Shown here one piece after another: positions 9,789-20,106 of a stretch of DNA of 20,952 nucleotides. Location of the stretch: assembly GCA_001414485.1 (NCBI GenBank), contig LLEY01000341.1, forward strand, positions 1 through 20,952, in the 5' to 3' direction. Numbering within the stretch: the stretch's first letter is position 1; each line of letters starts with the position of its first letter. Source of the DNA: Calycina herbarum. Lineage: Eukaryota; Ascomycota; Leotiomycetes; Helotiales; Pezizellaceae. Both the position numbers and the translations under genes were made by a program. The notes beneath the pieces are model-generated. The model had not been told where the DNA came from and made no database searches. It saw only the letters and a program-made list of their open reading frames with translations.

Positions 9789-10322
9789 TATAATAATATT
9801 AGTATCTAGTATACTTAGACATAAGTGCTTAAGTGTATATAGACCTAAAAGTTAAGCTTAGTCAGAATACCACGTGACCTCGCGGTTCTGATGTGTCTAG
9901 AGCACTCTAGAGCAACGCGTTAAGTTTTGTATATTAATTACATATACTTCCGCATACGTATTCCGTTTACGGAAGTGGCGTTTTGTAGCGTATTCCGAAT
10001 GCGTATATACAAAGAGTCCTTTGTACACCGCATACGTATTCCGAATGCGTATATACAAAGAGTCCTTTGTACACCGCATACGTATTCCGAATACGTATAT
10101 ACAAAGAGGCCTTTGTATACTGTATACGTATTTCGCATACGTATATACAAAAGAGTCCTTTGTATACATGTGTATATAACTAGGTCCTGGGACGTCTACC
10201 TAGGACATATATACACATACACACATATACATACACACACATACACATACACATATATATATATATTTATACCCTTGACTTCTGCCTTCTGCCTTCTGTC
10301 CTCTTACGTGACCATTTTAATA
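9789..10322 (+). repeat. 3' LTR of copia-1 (family-L copy C)
   Basis: It directly follows the polypurine tract CGGGGGAA. It starts TATAATAATATTAG and ends TTTTAATA. It contains four 46-bp units (CAAAG starts at 10010, 10056, 10102 and 10148), the GTCCTGGG hairpin segment, a CA/TA microsatellite (about 10206-10268) and the terminal CTTCTGC-rich block. Gypsy-2 gag sequence begins immediately after it. Confidence 0.88.
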
Positions 10323-13300
10323 AAATACGACGAATATCTAAAGTTAGATATTACTACCTACCTACTTAGTTAAGACTATAAGTTAGAAATTAATAAGAAA
10401 TATTAGGTATTAAGAGTAGAGAAGAGAATAGTAATATTATTTAAGAGATTAGAAGATTAATAGATATTTAAAGCTATTCAAGTAAACCTCTAAGCTACTC
10501 TAATCTAGGAATTTTACTAACTAAAAGAAGGCGAATAATAGGTCGCTAAAACCTTATAAGAAATAACTATTAAATAGGTTTAGTACGAACTACGTACTAC
10601 GTTAGACTAGTTAATAGAGAGATACTTTATTAAAACTCTTCTAGAACTTAAGAGAACTATAGAAGATAGTCTAATATATAAGATAGCTTTTTCTAATAAT
10701 AATAAAGTAATATTCTTCCTAAGCTCTTTAAAAGAAGATAATAGTAGAAGAAGATTTAAGGTTTATTATATTAAACTAGAAATAAGTATACTAGAAGTAA
10801 AATTAGACGCTACTTTAGAAGAAAGACAGTTAGTAGTAACTACGAAAATACGAGGAAAGAAGTTACGAGTTATAATAGACTTAGGAGTAATAGGTAACTT
10901 TATTTCCCTAGTAGCTTTAAAGAAGCTAAACGTCTTAATTAAAAGTATAAAGCTATACTACCTAGGGGTAGTTAATAGAATAGACGTTATATACTAGAAT
11001 AGAGTTATTAATTAGTAAACTATTCTAATAAAAATTAATATTAAAGGATACTACTTAGATATATAATTCGATATTATTAGAATAGGAAGTAAGAAAGTAA
11101 TACTTAGTATACTATAGATTTAAGAATATAATCTAGATATTAATTAGAAGGCTTAGAAAATAACCTTTAGTTAATATAATTATATAAGTTTATAATTATA
11201 ACTATAAAGCTAGAACGAGGTTAGCGCTACCTCTTCTAAGACACTAGAACATCTTATCTAAGGTTCTCTACAAGTTAGTAAGCTAGCTAATAATAAAATA
11301 CCTATATAGTATAGAGAATTTAAAGCTTTGTTTAAAAACCTAGAAGACTTATAAGATTATAAGATTAAATTAAAAGAGGGTTATTATCTCTTAAAGTAAA
11401 AGCTTCGGTTATATAACTAGAAAAGCCTATAAAGGATAGAAAGTTATATAAAGGAAGGTATTAAGAAGAGATATATTAGGAAATCTAAGTCGCTAATTAC
11501 CTTAAATATACTTATTATTAAGAAGAAAGACAACCTAGAAAGAAGAGTATATATTAATTACTAAGAGGTAAATTATACTATAGTTAAGAACGCTTATCCG
11601 CTACTACCTAGCTAATACTTATAAGATAAGTTAGACAAAGTAGTATAATTTATAAAACTAGATTAATAAAACGCTTATAAACTTATATAAATAAAAGTTA
11701 GAGACGAATAGAAAACAGTATTTACCTTATTATTAGATCTTTATAAATATATAGTTATACTATTTAGACTATATAATATACTAGCTATATATTAGAGATA
11801 AAATAATAATATTTTAGGAGATCTTCTAAGAGTAATAGTAATCTATTACCTAGATAATATCTTAATCTTCTTAGAAAAAGAAGAAAAATATAAGAGATAT
11901 ATTAAAGAAGTTCTAAGACAACTTATAAAAGTGAACTCTTAACTAAAACTCTTGAAATATAAGTTTAAAGTAACTTAGACACTTTTTCTAGAATAGGTAT
12001 TTAGCTTAGAGAAAATAGAAATAGATCTAGTAAAGATCTAAGATATCTTAAACTAGAAGTTACTAGAGAATATAAAAGATATACAGTTCTTTTTTAGATT
12101 TATAAACTTTTGTTATCTATTTATCTAAGACTACGTAAATATTACTAAACTAATATTAATACTAGTAAAAAGAGCTATTAAGTTTATTTAAAATAAATAA
12201 TCTAAGAACGCTTTTTAGAAGATTAAAGTAAGATTTATAGAAAAACCTATTTTATACGATTTTAACGTAGATAAACCTAGTATAATTAAAACAGACGTCT
12301 TAGATATAGTAATAGGTATAATTCACTTATAACTAAATAATAAAGGGAAACTTATATCTATTATATATTATTCTAAGATATTTAATCTAGTATAATAAAA
12401 CTATAGTATCTTCGATAAAGAATTACTTACTATAGTATTAGCTTTAGAATACTAGAGAATTTATTTATAGCTAGTAAAATACTAAGTTATAGTTCTATCT
12501 AACTACGAGAATCTTAGAACGTTTATAATAACTAAGGAACTTATAACTAGACAGTTAGCTAGATAAGCAGAGATATTAGAAGGTTTTAATATTATTATTT
12601 ATTATATAAAAGAAATATTAAATACTTAAGCTAATACTCTTAGCTAGAAACTAGGATACGAAGGGAATAAGGAGTTTAAGAAGATTATAATCTTAAAAAC
12701 TCTTAAGAATAGAGACTTAGCCTCTATAATTTATAAAATTACTATTATAAGAAATAATAATCTATAGTAAGAAAAGATATAATAGGTATAAGAAAAGGAT
12801 CAGCTAGAGATAGCTAAATAGGAAGATATACTATCTAATCTAATCTAGAGAAGGGATTTTACTAATATTTACTATACTATAAATAAATAAAATAATAAAG
12901 AAAGATATAGAAATAGAAAGTTATAGATTCTAGATTTATATATAAAGGAATTTATTGAAGAATATTATTCGGCGCTAGCTTATAGATACTAGGGAGTTTA
13001 TTAAACTCTCTAAAGAATAAAATAATACTACTATATTAATTAATTATCTATAATAGTTAAGGAAGTAATAGTAGAATATAATACTTATACTAGGAATAAG
13101 ACTTTCTACTATATCTCTTATAGACAAATAAATACTACTCTAATACTATAGATATCTTAAAAATCAATATCCTAGAATTTTATTATTAAACTTCTAAAAT
13201 CTAAAAATCTAATAATAAGAGTTAAGTATAACTTAATCCTAGTTATTATAGAATAACTTATAAAATATATAATTTTAGTACTATATATAGAGTTAAGTAT

Positions 13301-14240
13301 AGCTAAGGAATTAGTATTCGTATTCCTTAAAGAAGTAGTCTTAAGATATAGACTACTAGAAGAAATACTCTTAAATAGAGATAAACTCTTTATCTTTAAA
13401 TTTTAGATCGCTCTTATAAAACGATTAGATGTAAAAAGGAAGCTCTCTATAGCTTTTTACTCTTAGATGAATAGAGGAAACGAACATATAAATCAAGTAG
13501 TTAAGATATACCTTTATTATTATATAAACTACTAATAGAATAACTAGGTAGAACTACTGCCTCTAGTATAGTTTGTCTATAATAGTTTAGTAATAGAAAT
13601 AATACTTATTATACTATTCTATGTTAATTTTAGATATAAATTAATAGTATATTAAGAACTACTATCTACGACTATCGATAACTAGCTTACTTATATTTAG
13701 GTCTTAAAAATTAAAGGGTTATATAAAGAACTTATAAAGGAATTATAGTTTATTACTAAAAGAAATACGTACTACTATAATAAGCGACATAGTTAAGAGC
13801 TAATATTAAAAGAGAGAGATAAAGTCTACTTTGTATAAAAAAACATCGATATAAAAAGACCTAGTAATAAACTAGACTATAAAAAACTAGGACTATTTAA
13901 AATTAAACAAATTAAAAGACCTTTAAATTATAAATTAACACTACTATAAATAATAAACATCTATCTAGTATTCTATATATCTCTACTTAAACCAGTACTA
14001 CTAGAAGCACTACTAGCTCTAATTATAGAAATTCAACTAGTAAACCTAAATACCGAGTATAAAGTTAAGAGGATTCTTAACTATAAACTTATTAGAAGAT
14101 AAGCTAAGTACTTAATTAAATAGTTAAACTACTTATACTTAGAAAACACTTAAGAACTAAGAAGTAATCTTAACTATTACTTAGAGGAACTTTAGAAGTT
14201 CTACTACTAAAACCTAGAGTTACCTATATCTCGTAGTTAG
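10323..14240 (+). pseudogene. Gypsy-2 gag-pol remnant (late gag to chromodomain)
   Basis: A Ty3/gypsy polyprotein is cut at its 5' side by LTR copy C. Late gag-like sequence is followed by the protease active site at about 10869-10895, which reads IIDLGVIGNF. Its departures from the usual DSGAT are each a single C-to-T at CA. RT spans about 11290-12000; its catalytic box reads YLDNIL (11847-11864), with the second Asp changed to Asn. RNase H is near 12270-12640. In integrase (about 12950-13700) the zinc-finger His residues are replaced by Tyr, and two of the three catalytic acids are changed (NFII near 13179 and LLNRD near 13371), while the Glu in NRGNEHIN (about 13480) survives. The C-terminal integrase domain (KLDYKKLGLFKIK, about 13872-13910) and a chromodomain (about 14050-14200, KYLIK) follow. 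The frame ends near a TAG at 14238-14240. This family differs from gypsy-1 and matches gypsy-3. Confidence 0.88.
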
Positions 14241-14766
14241 AAGAGAAAGCTTCGAGAAATACTAAATTAAGAGATAGTTTAATAGTAAAAGTAGAGCTAC
14301 TAAGGATAGGAGAGGCTACTAGATAAGTAACCTCTATATCCCTCTTCTCTTTCTCTTCTCTTTCTCTCTCTTCAGCTTTATTAAGCTCTTATAGGTTAGT
14401 AAGACTACGATAGAGTATTTCTTACTCCCGCTTAGTAAGGAAGCGTTGTTGTTTCCGTAGTCGGAGGATCTTCTATATAGCTTCTTCTTAAACTTTATAA
14501 GCTATCTCTTTCTTCTACTATAACTATTACTTCTAGGTATTAAGAGATTCCTACTAAAAAAGTAAGAGTATTCGATTTTACTTCTTAATATTATAGGATT
14601 TACCTTTTCTAGTATATTCGGAATACTTAGAACCTCTAGTAATACTAATACACCGACAGCTAGTTTTTATATTTATATAACAAGTATAGAGGATTATTTC
14701 ACGTCTTATACGTTTAATATATAGAGCGTTAAGAGTTCTATATTATTTAAGTCTATCTTTTAAGAG
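14224..14766 (-). pseudogene. Antisense Cys-rich/coiled-coil ORF in gypsy-2 3' region
   Basis: Between the gypsy-2 pol end and its 3' LTR, the minus strand reads as a protein-like frame. An N-terminal basic part (RTLNALYIKRIRRE) is followed by a Cys-patterned part with TCYINIKTSCRC and SKYSEYTRKGKSYN (about 14590-14690). There Tyr stands where a spaced-Cys pattern would be expected. A long Lys/Glu/Gln-rich helix follows, with RLRKQQRFLTKRE and NKAEEREREEKEKRD (about 14350-14480), and looks like a coiled coil. The frame runs to a TAG at 14224-14226 and overlaps the tail of pol on the other strand. No intact ATG was found, so the start is a guess. Stops are TAG/TAA, clustered where Gln-rich sequence is likely. 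A similar Cys pattern sits at the same place in gypsy-3. Function unknown; a zinc-binding nuclear protein is one possibility. Confidence 0.55.
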
Positions 14767-14871
14767 AGGTGTTAATAATATAATAAAAGTAAGAGAGGCT
14801 GCTAGCCTTTTAATAATATTTTCTTAGAGCGTACTTAAGCGTAAGAATACGCTAGTCTAAGAAGAGGATAG

Positions 14872-14955
14872 TGTTACGAATTACAGCTACGTAGTAAGTA
14901 GTCTAGACAGCGCTCTAATAAGATAAGATATAATATCTAGGAAAAGAAGGTAATA
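14872..14955 (+). repeat. Gypsy-2 3' LTR, first 84 bp
   Basis: The purine-rich tract AAGAAGAGGATAG (14859-14871) precedes TGTTACGAATTAC. The same arrangement (AAGAAGGGGATAG then TGTTACGAATCAC) occurs at 20094-20119 in gypsy-3, which fixes the LTR start. Similarity to the gypsy-3 LTR continues through CGCTCTAATA. The LTR is cut after 84 bp by the reversed family-L LTR at 14956. Confidence 0.8.
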
Positions 14956-15491
14956 TATTAAAATAGTTACGTAAGAGAGCAGAAGGCAGAAGTCAAGGGT
15001 ATAAATTATATATATATATGTGTGTGTCCTAGGTAGACGTCCTAGGACCTAGTTATACACATATGTGTATAAAGGACTCTTTTATATATACGTATACGGA
15101 ATACGTATACAGTATACAAAGGCCTCTTTGTATATACGTATTCGGAATACGTATACGGTGTACAAAGGACTCTTTGTATATACGTATTCGGAATACGTAT
15201 ACGGTGTACAAAGGACTCTTTGTATATACGTATTCGGAATACGTATACGGTGTATAAAGGACTCTTTGTATATACGTATGCGGAATACGCTATAAAACGC
15301 CACTTCCGTAAACGGAATACGTATGCGAAAGTATATATAATTAATATATAAAACTTAACGCGTTACTCTAGAGTGCTCTAGACACATCAGAACCGCGAGG
15401 TTACGTGGTATTCTAACTAAGCTTAACTTTTAGGTCTATATACACTTAAGCACTTATGTCTAAGTATACTAGATACTAATATATTATTATA
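14956..15491 (-). repeat. Family-L LTR, reversed (copy D)
   Basis: This is a complete LTR on the minus strand: its 3' end (TTTTAATA reversed) is at 14956 and its 5' end (TATAATAATATATTAG reversed) is at 15491. It carries five 46-bp units (spacing exactly 46 bp at about 15078, 15124, 15170, 15216 and 15262), the hairpin segment near 15027-15049, and the TCTAGAG/CTCTAGA pair. Both ends are exact, but the left flank is the gypsy-2 LTR (TAATA) and the right flank is copia integrase (CAGCC). There is no target duplication, so this is probably a recombinant solo LTR. Confidence 0.87.
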
Positions 15492-17640
15492 CAGCCACTT
15501 ATCTATATAATAGAACTCCTCACTCTAAACTAGAGTATAAAACGCCTTATGAACTTAAATATAAGCAAGAGCCTTATATAGGTAATATAAAGACCTTTAG
15601 CTCCATAGCTTATTATAAAAATAAGTATACTAGTTTAAAGAAACTAGATGAAAAGGCGAATAAGGCTATACTACTAGGCTTTAATGAAAACTTATATAAA
15701 GTATATAATATTATACTTAAAAAACCTCTATAGGTTAGAGATATATATATAATTGAAAATAAGTTTTTAGATACTAAGTATAACTTAGATAATAATACAT
15801 CTGATATAGATACTAACCTCTTAGAGGACTATAACGATACTGATATTAAAAACACTAAGCTCGACGCGCTAGATATAAATAAGCTAGACGCGGTATATAT
15901 AAATAATAAACCCGACGAGTTAGACGTAAATAATATCAGGAATAATAATCTTAAATATACAGATGATCTAGATGAACTAGCACTAGTAGCTAATATTAAT
16001 AATAAGCCTACTAGCTATAAAGAAGCTATATCTAACACTAATAGTGTAGAATAGATTAAAGCTATGGAATTAGAAGTAAATAAACTAGAATCCTAGAAAA
16101 CTTAGGATCTAGTAGACTTACCTAATAATAGAACCCCTCTAAAGAGAAAATAGGTATATAAAATAAAGACAGACCTTAATAATAATATAATTAAGTATAA
16201 GGCAAGATAGGTAGTTCAAGGCTTTAATTAAATTATAGGTATAGATTACCCAGAGACCTTTTCTACTATATATAGACCCGAGACTAATAGACTAGTATTC
16301 CTACTAGTAGTATTAAATAAATAGAGTCTATATTAATATAATATAAAGAACGCCTTTATATATACTAAAATAGATAAAGATATCTATGTTATATAGCCTA
16401 TAAGCTTTGAAAGGAATAATACTAGTAAGTTTTATAAGCTTAATAAAGCCTTATATAGTCTAAAACAGAGCCCTAGACTATAGTATAAATATCTACTAGA
16501 TATATATACTAAAATAGGATTTATAGTCCTACTCTTCGATAAAGGTATCTTTATAAATAAGGAAACTAAGGTTATTATTATATGCTATATTAATGACCTT
16601 ATTATAATAGGGCCTAATAAGCTTAATATAGATGAAGTAATATCTAGTATAAGTAAAGTATTAAAATTATAATATCTAGGGCTTATAAACCAGTTCTTAG
16701 GCATAGAAATAAAGTATGATATTAATAACCAAGTACTTACTATAAATCAAAATAAATACTTAGCTAATATAAAAGCTAAGTTTAATAAGTCTAATTTAAC
16801 TCCTATAGCTACTCCTATAGAACTAGGGGTAAAATTAGACAAAAATAAAGATCAGGCTACTAAAGAAGATATAAATATATATTAACAAGAAACAGGGTCT
16901 CTAATATATCTTAGTACTAAAACTAGACCCGATATTACTTACTCGATTAATAGATGTGCTAGATTTATAGCTAATCCTAGTACATATTACTTTAGAGCCT
17001 TAAATCGAGTATGGAAATACTTAAATCATAAACCTAGATTAGGACTATACTATAGTAATATAGAAAATTAGCTAGAAGCTATCCTAAACCTAAAGGCCTT
17101 TACTAATGCCGATTAGGGAGGAGATATAATAAGTCGGAAGAGTACTAGCGGCTATACTACTTTTATAAGAGGCTGTATTATAAGCTGGAATACGACTTTA
17201 TAAAAGACTATAGCTTTGTCTAGCTGTGAAGCTGAATATATGTCTTATAAGCTGGAATACGACTTTACAAAAGACTATAGCTTTGTCTAGCTATGAAGCT
17301 GAATATATGTCTTATAAAGAAGTTATAAAAGAAATTATCTATTTAAATAACTTAGTAGAATATTTTAATAATCTTATATACCCTAATAATAATACTACTA
17401 TTCCGATTCTGTTAACAGATAGTGAATTAGCTTTGAAATTAGCTAATAATCCTAAATTTCATAAAAGAAGTAAACATATAGATATTACATATCACTTTAT
17501 AAGAGACGCTATAACTAGTAACTAAGTAAGGCTTATATATGTAGGCACAAAAGACTAAATAGCCGATGGCTTTACAAAAGGACTAGATAAAGTAAAAGTA
17601 TAATAAGTTTATTACTACTTTAAATCTTCGTCTAAGTTAA
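15492..17640 (+). pseudogene. Copia-2 pol remnant (late integrase, RT, RNase H)
   Basis: This is a second copy of the copia-1 pol, corresponding to copia-1 from 7657 onward; everything upstream is missing and replaced by the reversed LTR copy D. Order: late integrase (YLYNRTP, about 15499-15519), linker, RT, RNase H. The RT catalytic box reads Y-I-N-D (16586-16597), whereas copia-1 keeps YVDD, so this copy has lost a catalytic Asp. A 67-bp tandem duplication (17181-17314) shifts the frame inside RNase H around SSYEAEYMSYK. An extra base near 17595 relative to copia-1 shifts the frame again. Premature TAG/TAA codons are frequent. The final TAA aligns with the copia-1 stop and is followed by a polypurine tract (CGGGGGAA, 17684-17691). 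Confidence 0.9.
17181..17314 (+). repeat. 67-bp tandem duplication in copia-2 RNase H
   Basis: Copy 1 (17181-17247) and copy 2 (17248-17314) both begin TAAGCTGGAATACGAC and differ at two positions, one C/T and one G/A, both RIP-type changes. Copia-1 has a single copy (around 9341-9407). The shared TTATAAG at the junctions suggests slippage or microhomology. Because 67 is not a multiple of three, it breaks the frame. Confidence 0.93.
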
Positions 17641-17691
17641 TTTATATATAAGCTAAATATAGTACAAGTATATATCTATCTTACGGGGGAA

Positions 17692-18216
17692 TATAATCAT
17701 ATATAAATAAATAGTATAAATATAAGAGATTAAGTATAATTAATACCTAAAGAAACTACTTTATTATAAATAATTTATATATTAGTATCTGGTATACTTA
17801 GACATAAGTGCTTAAGTATATATAGACCTAAAAGTTAAGCTTAGTTAGAATACCACGTGACCTTGCGGTTCTGATGTGTCTAGAGCACTCTAGAGCAACG
17901 CGTTAAGTTTTATAAATTAATTACATATACTTCCGCATACGTATTCCGCATACGTATATATAAAGAGTCCTTTATACACCGTATACGTATTCCGAATACG
18001 TATATATAAAGAGTCCTTTGTACACCGCATACGTATTCCGAATACGTATATACAAAGAGTCCTTTATATACATGTGTATATAACTAGGTCCTGGGACGTC
18101 TACCTAGGACACACACACACACACACACACATACACACACACACATACACATATATACACACATAATTTATACCCTTGACTTCTACCTTCTACCCTCTTG
18201 CGTAACCATTTTAATA
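17692..18216 (+). repeat. 3' LTR of copia-2 (family-L copy E)
   Basis: It starts TATAATCATATATAAATAAA right after the polypurine tract and ends TTTTAATA. Compared with copies B, C and D it has about 70 extra bases (17698 to about 17768) between the first six bases and the shared ATATTAGTATC block. Either it preserves a longer ancestral LTR start or it gained an insertion. It has three 46-bp units (17961, 18007, 18053), the hairpin segment and a long CA tract (about 18110-18170). Gypsy-3 integrase follows directly. Confidence 0.83.
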
Positions 18217-19623
18217 ATATATAAGATAGTAGTAATAAACGATATCTAGATAAATAAAATTTAGAGTATTTACAAAGGTTATAACTAGTATATAAAAGGG
18301 AAACTATACGTTCCTAGCTTATATATAAAGGAGTTTATATAAGAATACTATGCTACGCCTACTTACGGCTACTAAGGAATTTATAGAACCTTCTAGTAGA
18401 TAAGATAATACTACTATGTTAATTAGTTATCTACGATAGTTAAGGAAGTAATAGCGGAATATAATACCTATACTAGGAATAAGGCTTCCTGCTATACTTC
18501 TTATAGATAGATGAATACTACTCTAATACTATAAATATCTTAGAAATCGATATCTATAGATTTTATTATTAAATTACTAAAATCTAAAGATCTAATAATA
18601 AGAGTTAAGTATAATACGATCCTAGTTATTATAGAACGACTTATAAAGTATATAATTCTAATAGTATATATAAAGTTAAGTATAGCTAAGGAATTAGTAT
18701 TTATATTCCTTAGAGAAGTAGTCTTAAGATATAAACTACTAGAAGAAATAATCTTAGATAAAGATAAACTCTTTACCTTTAAATTTTAGATTACTCTTAT
18801 AAAGTAATTAGATGCGAAAAGAAAGCTCTTTATAGCTTTCTACTCTTAAACAAATAGAGGAAACGAATAGATAAATTAAGTAGTTAAAATATACCTTTAT
18901 TATTATATAAACTACTAGTAAGATAACTAGGTAGAATTGCTACCTTTAGTATAGTTTGCTTATAATAGTTTAGTAATAGAAACAACACTTGTTATACTAT
19001 TCTATACTAATTATAGATATAAATTATTAGTATATTAGAAACCACTGTTTATAACTATCGATAATTAACTTACTTATATTTAGATCTCGAAGATTAAGAG
19101 AGTATATAAAGAACTTATAAAAGACTTATAGTTTATAGCTAAAAGAAATACGTACTACTATAATAAACGACGTAGTTAGAAGCTAATACTAAAAGAGAGA
19201 GATAAAGTCTACTTAGTATAGAAAAACATTAATATAAAAAGACTAAGTAATAAACTAGACTATAAAAAACTTAGACTATTTAAAATTAAATAAGTTAAGA
19301 GACCTTTAAATTATAAATTAGCGCTACTAAAAATAATAAATATCTACCTAGTATTCTATATATCTCTACTCGAACTAGTACTACTAGGAGCACCACTAGC
19401 TTTATATATAGAAATCTAACTAGTAAACCTGAATATAGAATACGAGGTTAAGAAGATTCTTAACTATAAAACTATTAGAGGACGACTTAAGTATTTAATT
19501 AAATAGATAGATTATCTATACTTAGAAAACACTTAGAAACTAAAAGAAAGCCTTATCTATTGCTTAGAGGAACTTTAGGAATTCCACCGACGAAACCTAG
19601 GGCTGCCTAGAACTTAGAACTAG
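18217..19623 (+). pseudogene. Gypsy-3 pol remnant (integrase and chromodomain)
   Basis: A 5'-truncated relative of gypsy-2, starting in early integrase just after LTR copy E. Zinc-finger remnants (YATPTYGY) lie near 18350. The integrase core keeps all three acidic residues: Asp in SIDFIIK (18559-18561), Asp in ILDKDKLF (18757-18759) and Glu in NRGNE (18865-18867). Gypsy-2 has lost two of these. The C-terminal integrase domain (KLDYKKL, about 19252-19272) and the chromodomain with YEVKKILNY and KYLIK (about 19440-19510) follow. The frame loses clear similarity after GLPRT (about 19600-19620). Stop codons are TAG/TAA at Gln or Trp positions. Confidence 0.87.
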
Positions 19624-19753
19624 GGTTAGACAGAGAAACATCATCGGAAAGCACCTGCTTAACGAAAGAGGCTATCTTAAAGATAGGAAACTAAGAGGAC
19701 GAGAACTTAAGAGGAGGACTTAAGAGAGAAGGACTCGGAGAAGTAATAGAGAG

Positions 19754-20011
19754 TCATTTATATAAAGGACTAAAGAAGAATCGATATATAGGTTTTTAAG
19801 GTCTAGGAGAAGAAACGTCGAGATAACTAGAAATATTATAGGATCTTTTCAACTAAATATACTTAGAATATTAAGAGGATTTAGAAAGCTCTAGAAAGTA
19901 GCGACGAGACTGTTTATAATAAAAAGAACAAGTCTCTACTAGACGTTATATAGATTCGATTCGTATAGTAAAAGCTAGACGCTCTTTTCGTTTAATATAA
20001 GAGGAGGACAT
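19754..20011 (-). pseudogene. Antisense Cys-rich ORF in gypsy-3 3' region
   Basis: It lies on the minus strand between the pol end and the 3' LTR, the same position as the antisense ORF of gypsy-2. An intact ATG (20011-20009) starts MSSSYIKRKERLAF, followed by a Cys-patterned stretch with ETCSFYYKQSRR and YSKYI, LKRSYNIS (about 19845-19935). The last part aligns with the gypsy-2 version (shared S-Y-S-x-Y and SYNI, Tyr probably replacing Cys). A Ser/Pro-rich part follows. A TGA at 19756-19754 may be the end, although TGA could itself derive from CGA and the frame can be read on for another 50 or more codons. The two ORFs are clearly divergent outside the Cys region. Function unknown. Confidence 0.5.
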
Positions 20012-20106
20012 ATTTATATATAAGGAAGAGTTAATACCTTTCTAACGACATATTTCAGATTATATTCTAGCGTAGAGACATGCTAGGCTAAGAAGGGGAT
20101 AGATAG

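Larger units (their letters stand above)
5023..10322 (+). mobile_element. Copia-1: near-complete Ty1/copia retrotransposon
   Basis: The structure is 5' LTR (5023-5390), internal region with gag and pol in copia order (PR, IN, RT, RNase H), polypurine tract (CGGGGGAA, 9781-9788) and 3' LTR (9789-10322). The LTRs differ in length (368 and 534 bp), because the 5' copy has one 46-bp unit instead of four and lacks the hairpin segment. Flanks differ: TCTAT on the left and AAATA on the right. They also belong to two different gypsy families, so there is no target duplication and the element has probably been rearranged by LTR recombination. RIP has destroyed the coding frame. Confidence 0.88.

Noticed and set aside
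5023..10322. Alternative genetic code with TAG/TAA read as Gln
   Set aside because: Stops sit at both Gln and Trp positions. They are accompanied by D-to-N, C-to-Y, A-to-V and ATG-to-ATA changes, which RIP explains and a code change does not.
14340..14380. CT-rich tract as a plus-strand promoter
   Set aside because: Read on the minus strand it encodes the Glu/Lys-rich helix of the antisense ORF, which is a simpler explanation.
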